64,000 bases of DNA from Candidatus Bathyarchaeota archaeon (GCA_005888735.1 VBBN01000037.1:1-64000); one strand, 5' to 3'; shown: positions 1 through 9,290, numbered from the stretch's first letter. The notes: generated by a model from the sequence alone, not told the origin. Made by a program: numbers and translations.

Positions 1-1338
1 CCATCGTCTGGCTTTGTCACCTTCACAGCGTCTGGCCTTCCCAGTGGAGTCACCGCCTCTTTCACACGTAATCCATGCCCATTCCTTGGGGATGTACAAG
101 GAACTCCGGGTTGCTTCGTTTCCGTATCCCTTTCCGCCACCATCACCTCTGTAGTCGGGACTAGGAATGTAACTATCAGCGCCGAGAGCGAGGGTATCAG
201 CCATTCGACCAGCATATCGCTAACTGTTACGATTGCTCCGCTCGCTGCATCATTCACAGTCTCTAACCCGGTTACCTCCGGTCGCGTGGCCAGCTTCACC
301 GCGTCCGCGTCAGGAGGAAGCCCACCCTACAGTTTCAGCTGGGCTTTTGGTGACGGAGGTTCAGCAACAGGCAGCTCTGCCACCCACACCTATTCAACCG
401 GTGGGTCCTACACGGTCACACTGACGACTCAAGACTCAGCGAGCAGGACTATCGTTGTGTCGAAGGTGGTCACGGTTGCTTCGCTGGCCCCCAATGCTCT
501 GGCCATCTCAAATGATGGTAAGGTTTTCAGCTATCAGAACGGTGTCTTCACCCTGATAGCTCAGCCTGTGGCGACCCCGCTCAGACAAGTGGCCTGGAAC
601 CCTAACGGATCCTACGCGCTAATAGTGGGCGACTCGGGCGTGGTTTTGAAGTACGATGGCTCTCAACTCTCAACAATACCCACAGGGGTAACTACCAACT
701 TGTACGCGTTGGCTTGGAAGCCGGACGGGTCTTACGCAATGACCGCTGGCTCAGGAGGTGTACTGTTCAAGTATGATGGAGCCTCTATGACCCGGCTCCA
801 AAACCCGTTCACCAACTCAATACGGTCGATAAGCTGGAACCCCGCGGGGACCCAGGCATTGATGGTTGGATCCTCTGGTACCATGTTGCTCTACCAGCCG
901 AACGGACAAATCACAAAGATATCCTCTGGCACCACGGAGTACCTCTACTCTGCAGGTTGGAGTCCAAACGGGCAGTACGCGTTGGCGGCAGGTGGGAACG
1001 GTGTCATCGTGCGCTATGATGGAACAAGCGTTCAGGCCCTCAACACCACCGGTCTCTACAGCTCTATGATCGTTATCCACTCCATCTCATGGATTCCGTC
1101 AGGCACCTCTGCTCTGCTCGTAGGAGACTCGGGCCTAGTCCTCACCTACGATGGCAGCGTGCTTACCCGTGTCACGAGCCCTGCGGCGAGCAACCTGTAC
1201 TCGTTAAGCTGGCTTGGAACGACAGCCTACATCTCAGGTGGAAGCGGTTCCAGCCTGACATACACGGGCGGGGTGTTGTCCATACTCGCAAACAACACAT
1301 CAACCAGCCTCAGAGACCTAGCCTGGAAACCAAGCTAG
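1..1338 (+). CDS. Secreted PKD-domain plus beta-propeller protein, 5' partial
   Basis: The reading frame is open from base 1, so the gene begins outside the window; the tracked start at 286 is internal. The visible protein has an Ig/PKD-like domain (motif SWAFGDGG, then HTYSTGGSYTVTL) followed by about six repeats of roughly 40 residues with the pattern W-x-P-x-G-S-Y-A-L-x-x-G-x-x-G-x-x-x-x-Y-D-G. That pattern is typical of WD40-like or YVTN-type propellers in archaeal surface proteins. The composition is Ser/Thr/Gly-rich with few charged residues, as in exported proteins. The likely role is a cell-surface or secreted adhesion or binding protein; no catalytic motif is visible. It ends with a clean TAG and lies next to another secreted protein on the opposite strand. 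Confidence 0.85.
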   Translation, partial: PSSGFVTFTASGLPSGVTASFTRNPCPFLGDVQGTPGCFVSVSLSATITSVVGTRNVTISAESEGISHSTSISLTVTIAPLAASFTVSNPVTSGRVASFTASASGGSPPYSFSWAFGDGGSATGSSATHTYSTGGSYTVTLTTQDSASRTIVVSKVVTVASLAPNALAISNDGKVFSYQNGVFTLIAQPVATPLRQVAWNPNGSYALIVGDSGVVLKYDGSQLSTIPTGVTTNLYALAWKPDGSYAMTAGSGGVLFKYDGASMTRLQNPFTNSIRSISWNPAGTQALMVGSSGTMLLYQPNGQITKISSGTTEYLYSAGWSPNGQYALAAGGNGVIVRYDGTSVQALNTTGLYSSMIVIHSISWIPSGTSALLVGDSGLVLTYDGSVLTRVTSPAASNLYSLSWLGTTAYISGGSGSSLTYTGGVLSILANNTSTSLRDLAWKPS

Positions 1339-2239
1339 TCCGCAGACCAAACAAGACAGTTTGCAAGAAACGTGAATTCGAATCCCCAAGGGTTTCATCC
1401 CCACCATTTTTCATATTCGAACAAGGCCTTGGTAGCCCGGGGAAGACCCGTCAGGCCTGACGACTTCATACCACGGATTTCGAAATTCCTTCACTTCTTT
1501 TTCTAAACTCGCCTCAATAATCTCCTAGCCACAAGCACCTCTGTAGAAGGATTACAGCACCCTTTAGAAATCAGAACACACCCGGGGCCAGAGAATCTCG
1601 CGTTCTGTAGCGCAGCTTCTGTCGGACCCGACTCGTTGGGACGAGTTGAAGAGCCGCTACACCAACTCGAGAGTAAACTGGTGGGTATTAGCCTGGCTGT
1701 CAAAGTTGGAGTCCTCAACAGGGCTGAGGACTCATTGCGAAGGTCTCACATGTCTTAGTAGAGGGGTTGAACTTGCACTTGCACCCACGCCCGAGAGCTT
1801 GGCAGAACAGGTTAGTTCAGACTCCCTTCTGGAGTCCAAACTAGGTTTGATTAATCTCTGTCGGGGAGTGACGAACTTAGATTCGGTGAATAGTTCAAGC
1901 TCTCTAACAGGGTCTTCACGCGAGGGAGTCCAAACCCGGGTTCGGTTCCCTTCTAAGGCATCGCTTGAGCTGAATCTTGGCCATCACTCGATGCCTCATA
2001 GAAGATTCGCGATCCCCTAATCGTGAGATACGCCTTGGCGGTTGGCACGGATTCGTCCGAAATATCAGCTCAATTAAGCTTCAGTATGATGATAAATCAA
2101 TTGGGCCTCGCCGACTACGACACGTTTCTGGAGAGGAAAGAGACAACGTGTCTCGAGCCTAGTGCCCTCGTAGGACCGTGCCTCCTGGTTAGGATTTGGT
2201 CGGGGTCCGGCAAGACATTATCTCGAAGACTTCTGCGCC
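1339..2239. other. Long intergenic stretch with inverted repeats, no convincing gene
   Basis: No ORF here has protein-like composition. The stretch holds several perfect inverted repeats: GAGTCCTCA/TGAGGACTC around 1709-1733 with a 7-nt loop, and GACACGTT/AACGTGTC around 2118-2151. The spacing suggests RNA structure, but I could not match it to RNase P RNA, SRP RNA or a tRNA. An ORF running from 2023 into the 3' end of the dockerin gene contains GSGKT, but it is short and looks like chance or a decayed remnant. Confidence 0.4.
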
Positions 2240-3766
2240 TTAGCCGAAGACTGGTAGCTGGTACGCGAATGCAGCGATGGCTACATCGAAGATATCGATG
2301 CGTCCATCAGCGTTCAAGTCGTCCACAGCTGAGTATCTAGAGTCTCCACTTTTCGAATCGTAAGCAAGGGCGACCTGCGACACGTCCAAGATGTCGATGG
2401 CCCCACCATGGTTCAAGTCCGGGTCCCGGATAACGCTGCAGCTAGCCGTGTTCGAGGAAACATTGAGAGAGCACGTTGCTCCTAGCCAATAGCTACTGGT
2501 GGGTATCGATAAGACGAACCTGGCCGTCGAGCCATAAGAGAGTGATACAGCAATGCTCTTCGAAAAGCCCGTCTGCCCGCTGGTGCTGTTGACCATCGTC
2601 ACCAAGATCGTCCCAGTCACAGTCTTGGTGGTTGCGTCCAATGATACGTTTCCGTTGATCGTGACCACTACATGATCGAAGCTTACAGTCTGCTGGATCG
2701 AGATCGTGGGGTCGCTACTCGATACCCTGACCGGGAGAATCGCTAACTGCTGGTAGGGACCACTAGTCCCGTAAATCCTCACAGTATAAGCCCCTACTGC
2801 ACCGTTGGCAGTGCACATAAGATACTGGGAGGTTGAGCCGGTGGGGGACTCGGTCACCGTCAGGACACTTGACGAATTAAGAAACACGCAATTTAGATCT
2901 GTTGATGAAGGGACTGCCTGAAGCGTGACGGCACTCGAAAAACCGTTGAGCCAAGTCACGGTGGTCAATGTCTGCTTCTGGGAGCCGAGAGGAATGTCTA
3001 AAGAAACCGGGGATACAGAGATTACGAAATAGGCGAGCGTGACAGTTACGGTCAGTGATACCCCGAAGACCATAGGACCGCTCTTCCCAGTGACTCCGAT
3101 GATATAGTCACCCGTGGGAGTCGAGTTCGATGCTGCGACAGTCAGCCTGGACACCCCCGAACTCCCCGGCGAAAGGCTGACGGAGACGGGGCTTAGCGAG
3201 GCCGAGAGAACTGAAGGAGCATTTTCTGATAGGGAGACAGTTCCAGAGAAGCTGTTTACACTCGTCAAAGTGACAAGTGAGGCGGAACCAGACCCCTGAG
3301 AGATTGTGAGAGAATATGCGCTGAGGGTGAAGTAGTCGTCAGTGACAATTAGGGTCATGCTGTCCGAATGAGCCAAGGACCCGCTTGTGCCAGTGACAGT
3401 GATGTTGTAAATGCCGGCGGATGCCGAGCTGACATCGAGCTCGGATGTGCATCCACACGTGGGGTAACCATCACCGTCGAAGGTGAGAGTGGGTGGAAAG
3501 AACGAAAGCGACCCTGCGAAACTCGGGGCCGCCGTCGCGAATAGAGATACTGTTCCAGTAAAGCCACTGATACCGTCTACGCTAACCGTGGTGAGTACTC
3601 CCCAAAAACCTGGCTGGATCGTGATGCTCGAAACGGTGACATTTGTGGAAAAGTCGGGTGTGAACCCGAAAACTCTGGTCGGACCGAAGAAGGAGAACGT
3701 TGAACTCAACACCAGAACAGTTACCAGTGAGGATAACAGTCCATTGATACGGTTATTCCGGGCCAA
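2240..3766 (-). CDS. Secreted multi-domain protein with C-terminal dockerin
   Basis: This 508-residue protein has an N-terminal hydrophobic signal segment (LLSSLVTVLVLSSTFSFF) and then three or so repeats of about 90 residues built on phrases such as FSGTVSLS and FTGTVSLF, resembling Ig-like/NEW3-type beta domains of archaeal surface proteins. The last 60 residues carry two calcium-loop repeats, DLNHGGAIDILDV and DLNADGRIDIFDV, the signature of a type I dockerin; the first loop has Gly where Asp is usual. Dockerins bind cohesins. No cohesin gene is visible in the window, so the partner must be elsewhere or the domain works as a stabilising module. The start is ATG ahead of the signal peptide. 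Confidence 0.85.
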   Translation of the reverse strand: MARNNRINGLLSSLVTVLVLSSTFSFFGPTRVFGFTPDFSTNVTVSSITIQPGFWGVLTTVSVDGISGFTGTVSLFATAAPSFAGSLSFFPPTLTFDGDGYPTCGCTSELDVSSASAGIYNITVTGTSGSLAHSDSMTLIVTDDYFTLSAYSLTISQGSGSASLVTLTSVNSFSGTVSLSENAPSVLSASLSPVSVSLSPGSSGVSRLTVAASNSTPTGDYIIGVTGKSGPMVFGVSLTVTVTLAYFVISVSPVSLDIPLGSQKQTLTTVTWLNGFSSAVTLQAVPSSTDLNCVFLNSSSVLTVTESPTGSTSQYLMCTANGAVGAYTVRIYGTSGPYQQLAILPVRVSSSDPTISIQQTVSFDHVVVTINGNVSLDATTKTVTGTILVTMVNSTSGQTGFSKSIAVSLSYGSTARFVLSIPTSSYWLGATCSLNVSSNTASCSVIRDPDLNHGGAIDILDVSQVALAYDSKSGDSRYSAVDDLNADGRIDIFDVAIAAFAYQLPVFG

Positions 3767-3979
3767 ATCAGGATTCGCGACTGATCGAGCGTAGTATTGG
3801 CACCATTAATGGTTTTAGGAAGGATTTCCGAGGCGATTATAAGCCGGCGATACACGCCGATATCAAAATCTACCAGCGTCATTGCCAAGTCGAGGAGAGC
3901 GCTCTCTTGTGGTCGAAGGCAGGGTCCCACCAGGATACCCGGGCCTTAGTACAGTTTCTTCGATGGCTTTGCGGACCTC

Positions 3980-4004
3980 TTCCGTTTGAGCCGGTCAAAC
4001 GGAA
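3980..4004. repeat. Perfect 10-bp inverted repeat, 5-nt loop
   Basis: TTCCGTTTGA and TCAAACGGAA flank a GCCGG loop in the gap between the dockerin gene start and the convergent 4162-4473 gene. No T-tract follows on either strand, so it is not a classical terminator. It could be an operator or an RNA hairpin. The ORF that covers it (3907-4179) is not convincing. Confidence 0.5.
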
Positions 4005-4161
4005 AGAATTCGGGCGTTGGTGCTCTTTCCTTGTAGGTAGCCCGATGATTCAGTGTGCCTTCCAACTTGATGAAGGTATGAAGGTATGCATCAACCATGA
4101 ACGTCTGTACAGGATTTATTCTGTGAAGAAGCAGGAGCAGAAAAAGCTGAGCTTTTCTGTC

Positions 4162-4473
4162 TCACAATATCTTAGTTGAGTTCTTGAGCCGATCTCGAAT
4201 CTGAGGGTGCCTTGATGCTTCTTTGAAGAGAGCGGCGAGTTCGTCTGGACTGGCTAGGAGCGGCATGCGGGAAAACTGTTTTCCGTGGAACACGCAGAAC
4301 CGCAATGTCTCAGAGCCGTCCTCGAAACGGAGTAGCTGGATCGCGGGCTCCCAGCTGTGACCGCTCATCTGCACCTTGACTGAGGCTTCCTCTATTACTA
4401 GGCCTTTTCCCCATTCGAAGCTGAAAGGCCGCGGAACCGCTCGTCTGGTCGCGAGTAGAATCTTCTTTTTCAA
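4162..4473 (-). CDS. Small conserved-looking hypothetical protein
   Basis: A 103-residue soluble protein with no membrane segment. It begins with a basic stretch (MKKKILLATRRAVPR) and contains the phrases WEPAIQLLRFEDG and LRFCVFHGKQFSRMPLL, which read like a compact alpha/beta domain. Amino-acid composition and third-position bias look coding. I do not recognise the family. The gene lies about 60 bp downstream of the oxidoreductase gene on the same strand and could share its transcript. Start is ATG. Confidence 0.6.
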   Translation of the reverse strand: MKKKILLATRRAVPRPFSFEWGKGLVIEEASVKVQMSGHSWEPAIQLLRFEDGSETLRFCVFHGKQFSRMPLLASPDELAALFKEASRHPQIRDRLKNSTKIL

Positions 4474-4536
4474 CCGATATCACTAGAGAGGGTTAAGCAG
4501 CTGGTGGGCCAGAGTCTTAGTTGGCTGTCTTCTTCT

Positions 4537-5556
4537 TTAGTTCTTCAAGCTGTCTAGAATCGTCTCTTGTTCGGTCGCAGCTTCGTCTGTCACACTAATG
4601 ACGATTTTTCCGCGGGCATGTCCTGTTTTGAGATGCCGCATGGCTTCGGCAGTCTCTGCTAACTTGTAACGTCTGTCGATTACTGGCTTGAGTTTTCCGG
4701 CTTCGACAAGCTGCCTGAGAAAGTTGAGGTCGTTCTGGTTTGACCTAGCTATGAAGAATCGGATCTTCTTGCCGCCTTTAAGCCATAATCGCCCTAGGAT
4801 GAGGAAGTAGAGTAGACGTGCGAGGATTTTGTCTTTCATTCCGACGATGACAAGTGTCCCCCCGGGATTCAGTGAACGCTTGTACTCGCCTATCGAGTGA
4901 GCTGCCGCAATGTCGCATATCAGATCGTATTTCTGGCCGTTTTTCGTGAAGTCGTCTTTAGCGTAGTCGATAATGTGGTCTGCGCCGAGCGAGCGGACCA
5001 TTTCGAGATTCTCTGTGTTCGTGACGGCCGTGACTTCTGCGCCAAAGGACTTGGCAATCTGAACGGCAAATGTTCCTACACCGCCACCGGCACCGTTGAC
5101 AAGCACTCTTTGCCCTGACTGAATAGTTCCTTTGTCACGTAGACCTTGCGGCGCTGTTAACCCGGCCACTCCCACGGTCCCGGCTTCCTCAAACGGGCAA
5201 TTACCAGGCCGCAATGCCCGCCTATCTTCACGGGCCAGCGCATATTCTGCATAACTACCATCCGCAACCCCGAAAACCTCGTCACCTGGCTTGAACTGGG
5301 TGACACCATCGCTAACAGACTCGACCCGGCCGGACACGTCGGTCCCGAGTCTCGGATCCTTCGGCCTGCGTATTCCGCCCCTCATCGCCAGGCGGATGAT
5401 GATTGGTGCGCTCATCTGGTAGTAATCCGCAGGATTCGCAGATGACGCATGAACCTTGACTAGGACTCCGCGAGGATTGTTGGGGGAGGGCTTCTCCACG
5501 TCTTTGAGCTCGAGAACGTCTGGTGGTCCGAACCGGGTCCGGACGATTGCTTTCAT
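4537..5556 (-). CDS. Zinc-independent MDR alcohol dehydrogenase/quinone oxidoreductase family
   Basis: A medium-chain dehydrogenase/reductase of 339 residues. The N-terminal GroES-like fold opens with MKAIVRTRFGPPDVLEL, and the Rossmann half carries the NADPH-binding motif VNGAGGGVGTFAVQIAK. The cysteines and histidines of the catalytic zinc site are absent, which points to the quinone-oxidoreductase/enoyl-reductase branch. It probably reduces a quinone or an alpha,beta-unsaturated carbonyl with NAD(P)H in the cytoplasm; the substrate is unknown. The ORF track extends to 5784, but the extra 76 residues are low-complexity and unlike the family, so I chose the internal ATG at 5556. Confidence 0.85.
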   Translation of the reverse strand: MKAIVRTRFGPPDVLELKDVEKPSPNNPRGVLVKVHASSANPADYYQMSAPIIIRLAMRGGIRRPKDPRLGTDVSGRVESVSDGVTQFKPGDEVFGVADGSYAEYALAREDRRALRPGNCPFEEAGTVGVAGLTAPQGLRDKGTIQSGQRVLVNGAGGGVGTFAVQIAKSFGAEVTAVTNTENLEMVRSLGADHIIDYAKDDFTKNGQKYDLICDIAAAHSIGEYKRSLNPGGTLVIVGMKDKILARLLYFLILGRLWLKGGKKIRFFIARSNQNDLNFLRQLVEAGKLKPVIDRRYKLAETAEAMRHLKTGHARGKIVISVTDEAATEQETILDSLKN

Positions 5557-5918
5557 GCTGTTTCCAGTAGCCGGTTTGATTCTGTCCGCTTGACTTCTAC
5601 CTGAGACATCGTCCTGAGAGTGTTTGGGAGCTGAGCTAAGAGTGTTCCTGCCCATGGATTGTGAGACAATGGCAGAAGAGCCGTGGCCAAGTGGATGAGG
5701 GAGGTTCGCGAAGGCAGTGATTATGGGTGAGCCTGGTCGTACCCGCGCTCTCTCCCAGTAGCGTTGGCCGACCCTTGATATCACGTTGGGAAACGTTCAT
5801 CGCCTTTCAACTACCATTCCTAGGAGCTGCTGATTTGTCGTTCTAAACTCCGGGCTGTCGCGGTTAGCGGGGGGCGTAGAGCGTTTTTGTAGGCCGCTGG
5901 AGGAAGCTAGCATTTGAC

Positions 5919-6128
5919 ATGGAGTTTCAAGAAGTAGTAAGAAAGCGCAGAATGGTTAGGGCTTTCGACTCCACGCCTTTGCCGCGAGGTGTCGTGGAGC
6001 GAATCGTTCGCAACGCGCAACGCGGCCCTTCCTCGGGCTTCACTCAAGGCTTCGAGTTTTTGATATTCGACGGACCGGAAATGACTGCTACGTTCTGGCA
6101 GCATATTGCTTCTCTTGCTAGATTATAG
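5919..6128 (+). pseudogene. Nitroreductase-family N-terminal fragment
   Basis: The 69-residue product starts like a nitroreductase or F420-linked nitroreductase: MEFQEVVRKRRMVRAF is the FMN-binding R-x-R-R-x-x-R-x-F region, followed by RGPSSGFTQGFEFLIF. Full members are about 190-210 residues, so two thirds are missing. A short phrase typical of the next strand (SPTIIVGVRAAL) can be read in another plus frame near 6150-6200, which points to decay by frameshift and deletion rather than a short functional protein. Confidence 0.65.
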
Positions 6129-6138
6129 TCCTCCCCAC

Positions 6139-6840
6139 TCATCTCCAACTATTAGCCTCAGCAGTCGTATCCCCCACCATTATTGTAGGAGTCCGCGCAG
6201 CTCTTTGAAATGTCTCATTCGAAATTCCCAGGAGTATTCTGATCTCCTCCGCTTCTCGCGAGGTCGCCGAAGGCAGGGAGTTGAAGTATTCGAGGAAACC
6301 CGTCCGAGAAATACAGGCGGAGCAAAGGTCCCATTCGACAATTTCGATCCCGAAAACTATCTCGGCGACGCGGGTTCGAGAAACACCGCAACCCGACGCG
6401 CAAGTCCCATCATGGGTGCGCCAGGCGTAGAAAACGCTTTGAGAGGCGACCTTGACCTTAGGCTCGAACAGGGTCACAGAACCCGCCTTGGCAGTTTTCC
6501 GGGTCTGCATGCATCTGGCCATTGTGTTGACGATCCTCCTTGAAGTGTCATTGATAAATGAGATGAGATTTCTCGATAGTCCGGACCAGGACGACTGAAT
6601 ATCGTCAGGAGGATAGCACTTGCCTCCCACTGGGAGTGCTGCCAAGTTGCCTTCAATTACCGCAATTCTGTCAACCCTTTTCAGCGGGGGCCCTGCGACA
6701 GCCTTCATCTTGGTGACCCTCCAAATACCAGTGTCGCCACCGACGAAAGTTGCAACGCGCTTCATCCAAGAGTTTCTAGTCCTTGCGGCAATCGCCATTG
6801 GCAAATCTCTCCCGCTTGGTGCAGTGCGGTAACAGCGCAC
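6139..6840 (-). CDS. Hypothetical protein with cysteine pairs (doubtful)
   Basis: An ORF of up to 233 residues; internal ATG codons at MAIAARTRN or MKRVATFVGG are alternative starts. It contains CASGCG and CSAC, a possible metal-binding arrangement, in the C-terminal half. Composition is acceptable for a real protein, but I recognise no family and the C-terminus overlaps the possible nitroreductase remnant on the other strand. It may itself be a degraded gene. Confidence 0.35.
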   Translation of the reverse strand: MRCYRTAPSGRDLPMAIAARTRNSWMKRVATFVGGDTGIWRVTKMKAVAGPPLKRVDRIAVIEGNLAALPVGGKCYPPDDIQSSWSGLSRNLISFINDTSRRIVNTMARCMQTRKTAKAGSVTLFEPKVKVASQSVFYAWRTHDGTCASGCGVSRTRVAEIVFGIEIVEWDLCSACISRTGFLEYFNSLPSATSREAEEIRILLGISNETFQRAARTPTIMVGDTTAEANSWR

Positions 6841-6939
6841 CAGCCTTTAGGTTCAGATTGCAACCCGATTTTCAAAATTTTTGTTCGTCTCGCATGAGAT
6901 TTGCCCGGTTTGGTGCGGCCGCCGGACACCAGACTATAA

Positions 6940-7326
6940 GTGCAAATCCCATACGCCAACCACGACCCCGCAAACTTCTCAGAAGGATTTGAACCCGCAG
7001 GAGACGGTGCGAGAACCGACCTCCGGGTCACCCTTTACCTTGTGAATAAGCTGGACCATGCCTTCGATACGTGCGTTGGTTCGCGAGACGTTGTTTTCAA
7101 GGGTCCCTTTGGAACGCGTGAGGGACTGGGCATGTTCATTGATTACAATCCGTACCCTCACTGCGGCAATATTCAACCCGGGTCTGAAAGGTTGGAAGCG
7201 GTTCTCGACCAGTGGAGACCCCTCTTACCCGGAGTCTACAATATCCAGGTCAGCATGACAACTGTTGACCCTTCGTTTCCCGTGTTCAGGGGAAACGCGA
7301 CCGTCTTAGTTGTACCGTTGGCTTGA
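6940..7326 (+). CDS. Hypothetical beta-rich protein
   Basis: A 128-residue product with the feel of an extracellular Ig-like or BsuPI-like beta domain: LRVTLYLVNKLDHAF, then LPGVYNIQVSMTT and NATVLVVPL at the end. No signal peptide is visible at the chosen start, so the N-terminus may be truncated. Its TGA overlaps the ATG of the next (interrupted) zinc-ribbon reading frame (TGATG), an arrangement typical of translational coupling. Function unknown. Confidence 0.55.
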   Translation: MQIPYANHDPANFSEGFEPAGDGARTDLRVTLYLVNKLDHAFDTCVGSRDVVFKGPFGTREGLGMFIDYNPYPHCGNIQPGSERLEAVLDQWRPLLPGVYNIQVSMTTVDPSFPVFRGNATVLVVPLA

Positions 7327-7532
7327 TGTCAGGGAGCTGGGAAAAGTGAAGAGGACTTTCGGAAGAGGAAAAGAAGGTCTGGGAGGAATCGAATAGGACC
7401 GGTTTGGACTTCTACACTTGTGAAGAATGTGGTCGCTACTGTCTGATGTATGGAGACGACCGTCTGATTTGTGAAGACTGTTCCATAAAGGAGCGTGCCA
7501 GTCTTGGCCAGTCTTACAGTAAGGGCGTCTAG
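7326..7532 (+). pseudogene. Small zinc-ribbon protein with in-frame TGA
   Basis: An ATG overlapping the upstream stop opens a frame that reads seven residues, meets TGA at 7347-7349, then continues open for 60 codons. The downstream part contains YTCEECGRYC and LICEDCSIKE, two CxxC knuckles of a zinc ribbon, preceded by a charged helix (LSEEEKKVWEE). No canonical start lies between the TGA and the zinc motif except a TTG at 7404 that would cut the helix. It is therefore a nonsense-interrupted gene, a sequence error, or (less likely) a readthrough case. It is too short for the ORF track. Confidence 0.5.
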
Positions 7533-8089
7533 CTTCAAGGGTGGATTTGTAACACGCGAGGAGAGAGCGGGCCTAGCGAGACTAATTAGGGCAGACTGTT
7601 GTTTCGAAACGAGTTTAGAAAAAGAAGGTGGAGAATTTCGAAATCAGTGGTATGAAGTCGGTGGCAAGCCACGGGTATCCCCCGGGCTACCATTGGCCAG
7701 CCACCTACTTTATGCTCCGCACTATGTCGCGCTTGACCGCTTCTCTGATAGCGTTCATCAGCACGTTAGCTTGGTGTTCGTCTCTGTCTGCAGGTGTAGC
7801 GAAGCTTCTGTGAGGGTGTGCTTGCGCTTCGCTAATGGATGATCTCCTCCGGTTTGACACCTGCAACTGTTGCTAGGACCTTTCCGCCAACTCAATCTTT
7901 GAAAGTTGGGTCTTGGCTAGCAAATAGCCGAAGAGTAAGGAACCCAAAGCATAGCGTAAGTTGAATGGTAGGATCAGCCTTTCCGGCAGCGTAGGTGTTT
8001 CAGGTTTCAAATGAATGATCGACTCATCTTCCTTGCCTTTAATTCCGAGAGGGCGATTGGAAGACGATTAGGGGAAGGAGGTGTAGATT
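7533..8089. other. Intergenic stretch, nothing recognised
   Basis: About 550 bp between the interrupted zinc-ribbon frame and the methyltransferase gene. ORFs 7495-7842 and 7628-7813 have no protein-like features. No tRNA, terminator or repeat was recognised. Confidence 0.4.
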
Positions 8090-8902
8090 ATGGAAGACAC
8101 GCCCGGGCCGATTTCAACGGTGCGGAGGAGATGGTTCGACGCAACCCCTCATGGAAAACAAGGAGTGACCGAGCGTTATGTCGTATATGGGGAGTCGAGA
8201 CGATGGCTCCTCGGCCAACTCAATCTAAAGAATACGGACTTCGTCTTGGACCTCGGTTCGGGGCACGGCTTCCTTGCCTACGAGTTAGCATCCAGGACCG
8301 GTTCGAAAATAGTAGGGCTTGACCTTCTCGGAGGCGAACAGATGGGAACAGCTGCGAGAGGTGGGATTCTCGCTGGGCTGTCGAAGGCCATCGACTGGGT
8401 TGTCGGAGATGCGAGCAAGGCCCCGTTTTCTGCGGGGACATTCGATACGATCGTCTCATTCCTCGGCCTCGAAGATGTCCACATTACCGGAGGTGTTGGC
8501 GCGATGGACAAAGTAATACGGGAATCGGCACGCGTATTGAAGTCCGACGGGACCCTGGCTATTGCTGACAACACGTTCCCAGAATGCGCTAGCAATGCAG
8601 GTCAAAGGCTCTACCTCGAGATACTAAGAAAGGAGCTGGGGGCTCAGCTCCCGTCTAAGAGTTCTCTGATAGAGACCATGGAAGGAAGTGGCTTCGAAGA
8701 CATCGAGACCGCCACGTATGATCCCAAGATAATCCTGGACGAAAGAGAAGCTCACATCGAGTTGTCCGACATCGCGGAGGCTGAGCCTTTCGGCAAGCAT
8801 CTTGATATCGAGGAGATCTGGGAGAGGTACGGCGACCGAGTCCGAAAGTCAGGGCTGGAATATCCATTAATCCTACTACTATCGGCTAGAAAGTCATCGT
8901 GA
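8090..8902 (+). CDS. SAM-dependent class I methyltransferase
   Basis: A 270-residue protein with the Rossmann methyltransferase signature: motif I VLDLGSGHGFLAYELA, an acidic post-I residue in IVGLDLL, and a motif IV-like FDTIVSFLGLEDV followed by the motif-V region ARVLKSDGTLAIADN. The pattern is closest to the UbiE/COQ5-type Methyltransf_11/25 families. The acceptor substrate cannot be told from sequence. The gene stands alone on the plus strand in a stretch of decayed genes, and its 3' end overlaps that of a degenerate GNAT gene on the other strand by 9 bp. Start is ATG. Confidence 0.85.
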   Translation: MEDTPGPISTVRRRWFDATPHGKQGVTERYVVYGESRRWLLGQLNLKNTDFVLDLGSGHGFLAYELASRTGSKIVGLDLLGGEQMGTAARGGILAGLSKAIDWVVGDASKAPFSAGTFDTIVSFLGLEDVHITGGVGAMDKVIRESARVLKSDGTLAIADNTFPECASNAGQRLYLEILRKELGAQLPSKSSLIETMEGSGFEDIETATYDPKIILDEREAHIELSDIAEAEPFGKHLDIEEIWERYGDRVRKSGLEYPLILLLSARKSS

Positions 8903-9290
8903 ACGCACCTTGTGGGTCGTACCCTTCGATAGTTTCAACGTAAGATTGTAGCCACGGACTTCGAAACCTAACTTGTCGTAGAGTCTCCTTGCATCCGCAG
9001 CATCACCTGGACAATCTAGCAGAACCAGATCAGCTCCAACTCTACGGAATTCGTCGAATAAATGCGCCAAGAGGCTGCTGGGGTCTCCCCCGGGCTACCA
9101 CCGCCAAGTCCGATAGCGCTGCAGTTGGGCGAAGGGGGTCAAACACTGCGCCCTCGGCCTATGACCAATCCGACAGGTCGAGGGGCGCCTCGACTATCGA
9201 AGTAACCTCTCAGGTAATCCCAAGTATCAGGCTTCGCTCTTCAGTAGGTAGCCGCCGAGAACCCGAGAGCTGTTCGACGATGGGTCGTTG
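8894..9290 (-). pseudogene. Degenerate GNAT acetyltransferase
   Basis: Reading the minus strand gives consecutive acetyltransferase-like segments in different frames: SSNSSRVLGGYLLKSEA, then WDYLRGYFDSRGAPRPVGLV, then PTAALSDLAVVARGRP (motif A region), then DARRLYDKLGFEVRGYNLTL (the C-terminal L-Y-x-x-x-G-F signature). At least three frame changes separate them, so no continuous ORF appears in the track. Order and spacing match one GNAT domain, so this is a recently broken gene or one damaged by indel errors. Confidence 0.6.

Noticed and set aside
1600-2000. RNase P RNA or SRP RNA
   Set aside because: The conserved regions of these RNAs (for example the GGAAG...CC and GNAR tetraloop/asymmetric-loop motifs) could not be located.
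1646-2020. 124-aa plus ORF in the first intergenic region
   Set aside because: Composition is not protein-like and the stretch is dominated by inverted repeats.
3907-4179. 90-aa plus ORF between the dockerin gene and the 4162-4473 gene
   Set aside because: It covers a perfect hairpin, has no recognisable fold and overlaps a better minus gene.
6106-6543. 145-aa plus ORF downstream of the nitroreductase fragment
   Set aside because: It is low in hydrophobic pattern, antisense to a more plausible minus ORF, and does not continue the nitroreductase.
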